From positions 1 to 6,633 of the forward strand of contig SIAT01000102.1 in the NCBI GenBank assembly GCA_009691645.1: a DNA stretch of 6,633 bases, written 5' to 3'. This document shows positions 5,686 to 6,633 of the stretch, in pieces. This DNA comes from Pedosphaera sp. Lineage in GTDB: Bacteria; Verrucomicrobiota; Verrucomicrobiia; Limisphaerales; SIAT01. The notes below the pieces were generated by a model. That model was not told the origin of the DNA and searched no databases. It worked only from the letters and a program-made list of their open reading frames with translations. Position 1 is the first letter of the stretch, and each line of letters opens with the position of its first letter. The position numbers and the translations under genes were made by a program.

Positions 5686-6324
5686 ATGACGGCCAGATGG
5701 GTGCTGCTGTTACTGCTGTGTGCTACCACGGTCCATGCCGATCGGCGGCCCTACTGCCACTCGGCGTTCCTAAGAAAAGCGGAGGCAGCGCAAGCCCCAG
5801 CGGCCGGAACACAGTCGGGAGCGGTGGACCAGATCGCTCGGCAGCGTGGCCGTGCGGAATTGCGAGTGGCTATCTCCTCGCAGGTTTCGTTGGTGACGCT
5901 TAATCCGTCTCCCGCAAGTTCGCAGACGAATAAGTTACAGATTCATGGTTCAGGGGAATTTCAGGAGAGAATCAACCGTCCATTGAATTTGCTCAAGGAA
6001 AAGGATCCCGAAGCGTACGGTATTGTATTAAACAATCTGGATTTAATGACAGAAAGCTCCCGTTGGACATGTGTGGATGTCGATAAGAGGGTTACCTACT
6101 TCAACTTGAGGGATACGGTGGACGTTTTCTGGTGTGCTAGCGGGTTGGTTCACGAGGCTATGCATGTTGTCTATTCCCAAAACAATATTCTGTCTTGGGG
6201 AACTGCGGCGGAATTGTTTTCCATTGCGAGGCAGCATAAATCGTTGCTCAAAATAGGTGCCCCTTCATGGATGTCCAGTTATGTTGCCGCCTTGGATGGC
6301 ACGCACTGGATGCAATCGAGGTGA
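5686..6324 (+). CDS. Secreted putative zinc metallopeptidase with HEAMH motif, family not named
   Basis: The product is 212 residues. Residues 1-18 (MTARWVLLLLLCATTVHA) are a clear signal peptide, so it is exported. Residues 30-80 are Ala/Gln/Ser-rich and probably flexible. The rest appears folded: YGIVLNNLDLMTES (111-124), two cysteines C129 and C150 that could form a disulfide, and GLVHEAMHVVYSQ, an HExxH zinc-site helix with H156, E157 and H160. E176, in GTAAELFSIARQH, is a reasonable third ligand of gluzincin type. The end, LLKIGAPSWM...LDGTHW, resembles the closing segment of small uncharacterised HExxH proteins in many bacteria, though I recall only the pattern and no family name. No prosegment or partner domain is evident. 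The start is supported by AAGGA and the signal peptide. The second half is less GC-rich than the left half of the window, which hints at separate ancestry. Proteolytic activity is inferred from the motif alone. Confidence 0.75.
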   Translation: MTARWVLLLLLCATTVHADRRPYCHSAFLRKAEAAQAPAAGTQSGAVDQIARQRGRAELRVAISSQVSLVTLNPSPASSQTNKLQIHGSGEFQERINRPLNLLKEKDPEAYGIVLNNLDLMTESSRWTCVDVDKRVTYFNLRDTVDVFWCASGLVHEAMHVVYSQNNILSWGTAAELFSIARQHKSLLKIGAPSWMSSYVAALDGTHWMQSR

Positions 6325-6357
6325 GGAGAGAATCGTGTGCTCCAGCCTTCGAGAGTC

Positions 6358-6386
6358 TTGAAATAAAAAGCAATAGATGCTAGTGT
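6358..6386 (+). promoter_or_regulatory. Possible promoter for the terminal SGNH-like gene
   Basis: TTGAAA (6358-6363) is followed by 17 bases and TAGTGT (6381-6386), with a TG-n extension directly before the -10 box. The -10 itself matches only three of six bases. It would give a start site near 6393, ahead of both candidate start codons. Confidence 0.3.
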
Positions 6387-6475
6387 GTCGGCCATGACGC
6401 CCCACTCAACTGGATGAAGCGTGTGAAATGACCCGAAGTTTTCAAATAACGCGATGGTTAGACACTGTGCGCCGG

Positions 6476-6633
6476 ATGGTGCGCGCCTGCTGTGCCGGCC
6501 TTTTGCTGTCGTGCCTCGTCGCGTCACTGGGCGCGGCGGAGTCGGGGCCGTTGCGGGTGCTTTTCGTGGGCAACAGCCACACGTGGATTGATAAAGCCTA
6601 TGATGTGCCGAGGACGGTTGCGGCGTTGGTGAA
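6476..6633 (+). CDS. Secreted SGNH/GDSL-like hydrolase, N-terminal part (runs off the window)
   Basis: The frame is open from 6398 to the window end. From ATG 6476 it begins with a typical signal peptide (MVRACCAGLLLSCLVASLGAA, about 21 residues), followed by LRVLFVGNSHTW and DVPRTVAALV. The LFVGNSHT segment matches block I of SGNH/GDSL-type esterases, where the Ser of GNS is the nucleophile, and the following proline and VAAL resemble DUF4886-type members that are common in Verrucomicrobiota and Bacteroidota. An earlier in-frame ATG at 6428 would add 16 residues (MTRSFQITRWLDTVRR); neither start has a strong ribosome binding site. LLLSC could be read as a lipobox, but cleavage after GAA is simpler. 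The Asp-His end of the catalytic site is outside the window, so the family call is tentative. Substrate unknown. Confidence 0.6.
   Translation, partial: MVRACCAGLLLSCLVASLGAAESGPLRVLFVGNSHTWIDKAYDVPRTVAALV

Noticed and set aside
5661..5903. 80-residue + strand open frame starting at 5661
   Set aside because: Out of frame with the HEAMH gene, Gly/Ser/Pro-rich, no ribosome binding site and no motif.
6279..6527. 82-residue minus-strand open frame over the 3' end of the HEAMH gene and the next start
   Set aside because: It crosses two better-supported + strand genes and has no domain. Its middle (about 6330-6450) has a less usual composition and might be a dispersed intergenic repeat, but no second copy exists in the window to support that.

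Overview
The window is GC-rich bacterial DNA. Its gene content and layout suggest a member of the Verrucomicrobiota, or at least the PVC superphylum. The clues are a planctomycete/verrucomicrobial-type cytochrome c fused to a copper monooxygenase-like module, a DCPISN-type redoxin, weak or absent Shine-Dalgarno sequences before several core genes, and a secreted SGNH-like protein. The taxonomic call is inference; no marker gene complete enough for placement is present.

Left half (1-3478, all + strand): a compact housekeeping cluster. It holds the 3' end of recJ (single-strand exonuclease), ispD (MEP isoprenoid pathway), a ctpA/prc-type S41 C-terminal processing protease, and tsaD (tRNA t6A modification). 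recJ and ispD are 8 bases apart. A weak terminator-like hairpin and a good sigma70-like promoter (TTGCCA, 17 bases, TACAGT) separate them from ctpA-tsaD, so the cluster is probably two transcription units.

Middle (3490-5462, - strand): a two-gene operon converging on tsaD with an 11-base gap. The upstream gene is a secreted thioredoxin-fold redoxin interrupted by one in-frame TGA at 5265-5267. The reading frame is otherwise intact and in register on both sides, so this is a nonsense mutation, a base-call error or a split gene. It overlaps by ATGA the start of a 469-residue secreted protein combining a CxxCH cytochrome c domain, a complete set of PHM/DBM-type copper ligands and a C-terminal EF-hand. 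Together they look like a periplasmic copper/haem redox module of unknown substrate.

Right end (5463-6633): a divergent intergenic region with an AT-rich inverted repeat, then a + strand gene for a secreted 212-residue protein with an HEAMH zinc-peptidase motif and visibly lower GC than the left half. Last comes the start of a secreted SGNH/GDSL-like hydrolase that runs off the window.

No CRISPR array, tRNA, rRNA or transposase was seen. The items most worth a second look are the interrupted redoxin with its cytochrome/copper partner, and the HEAMH protein.
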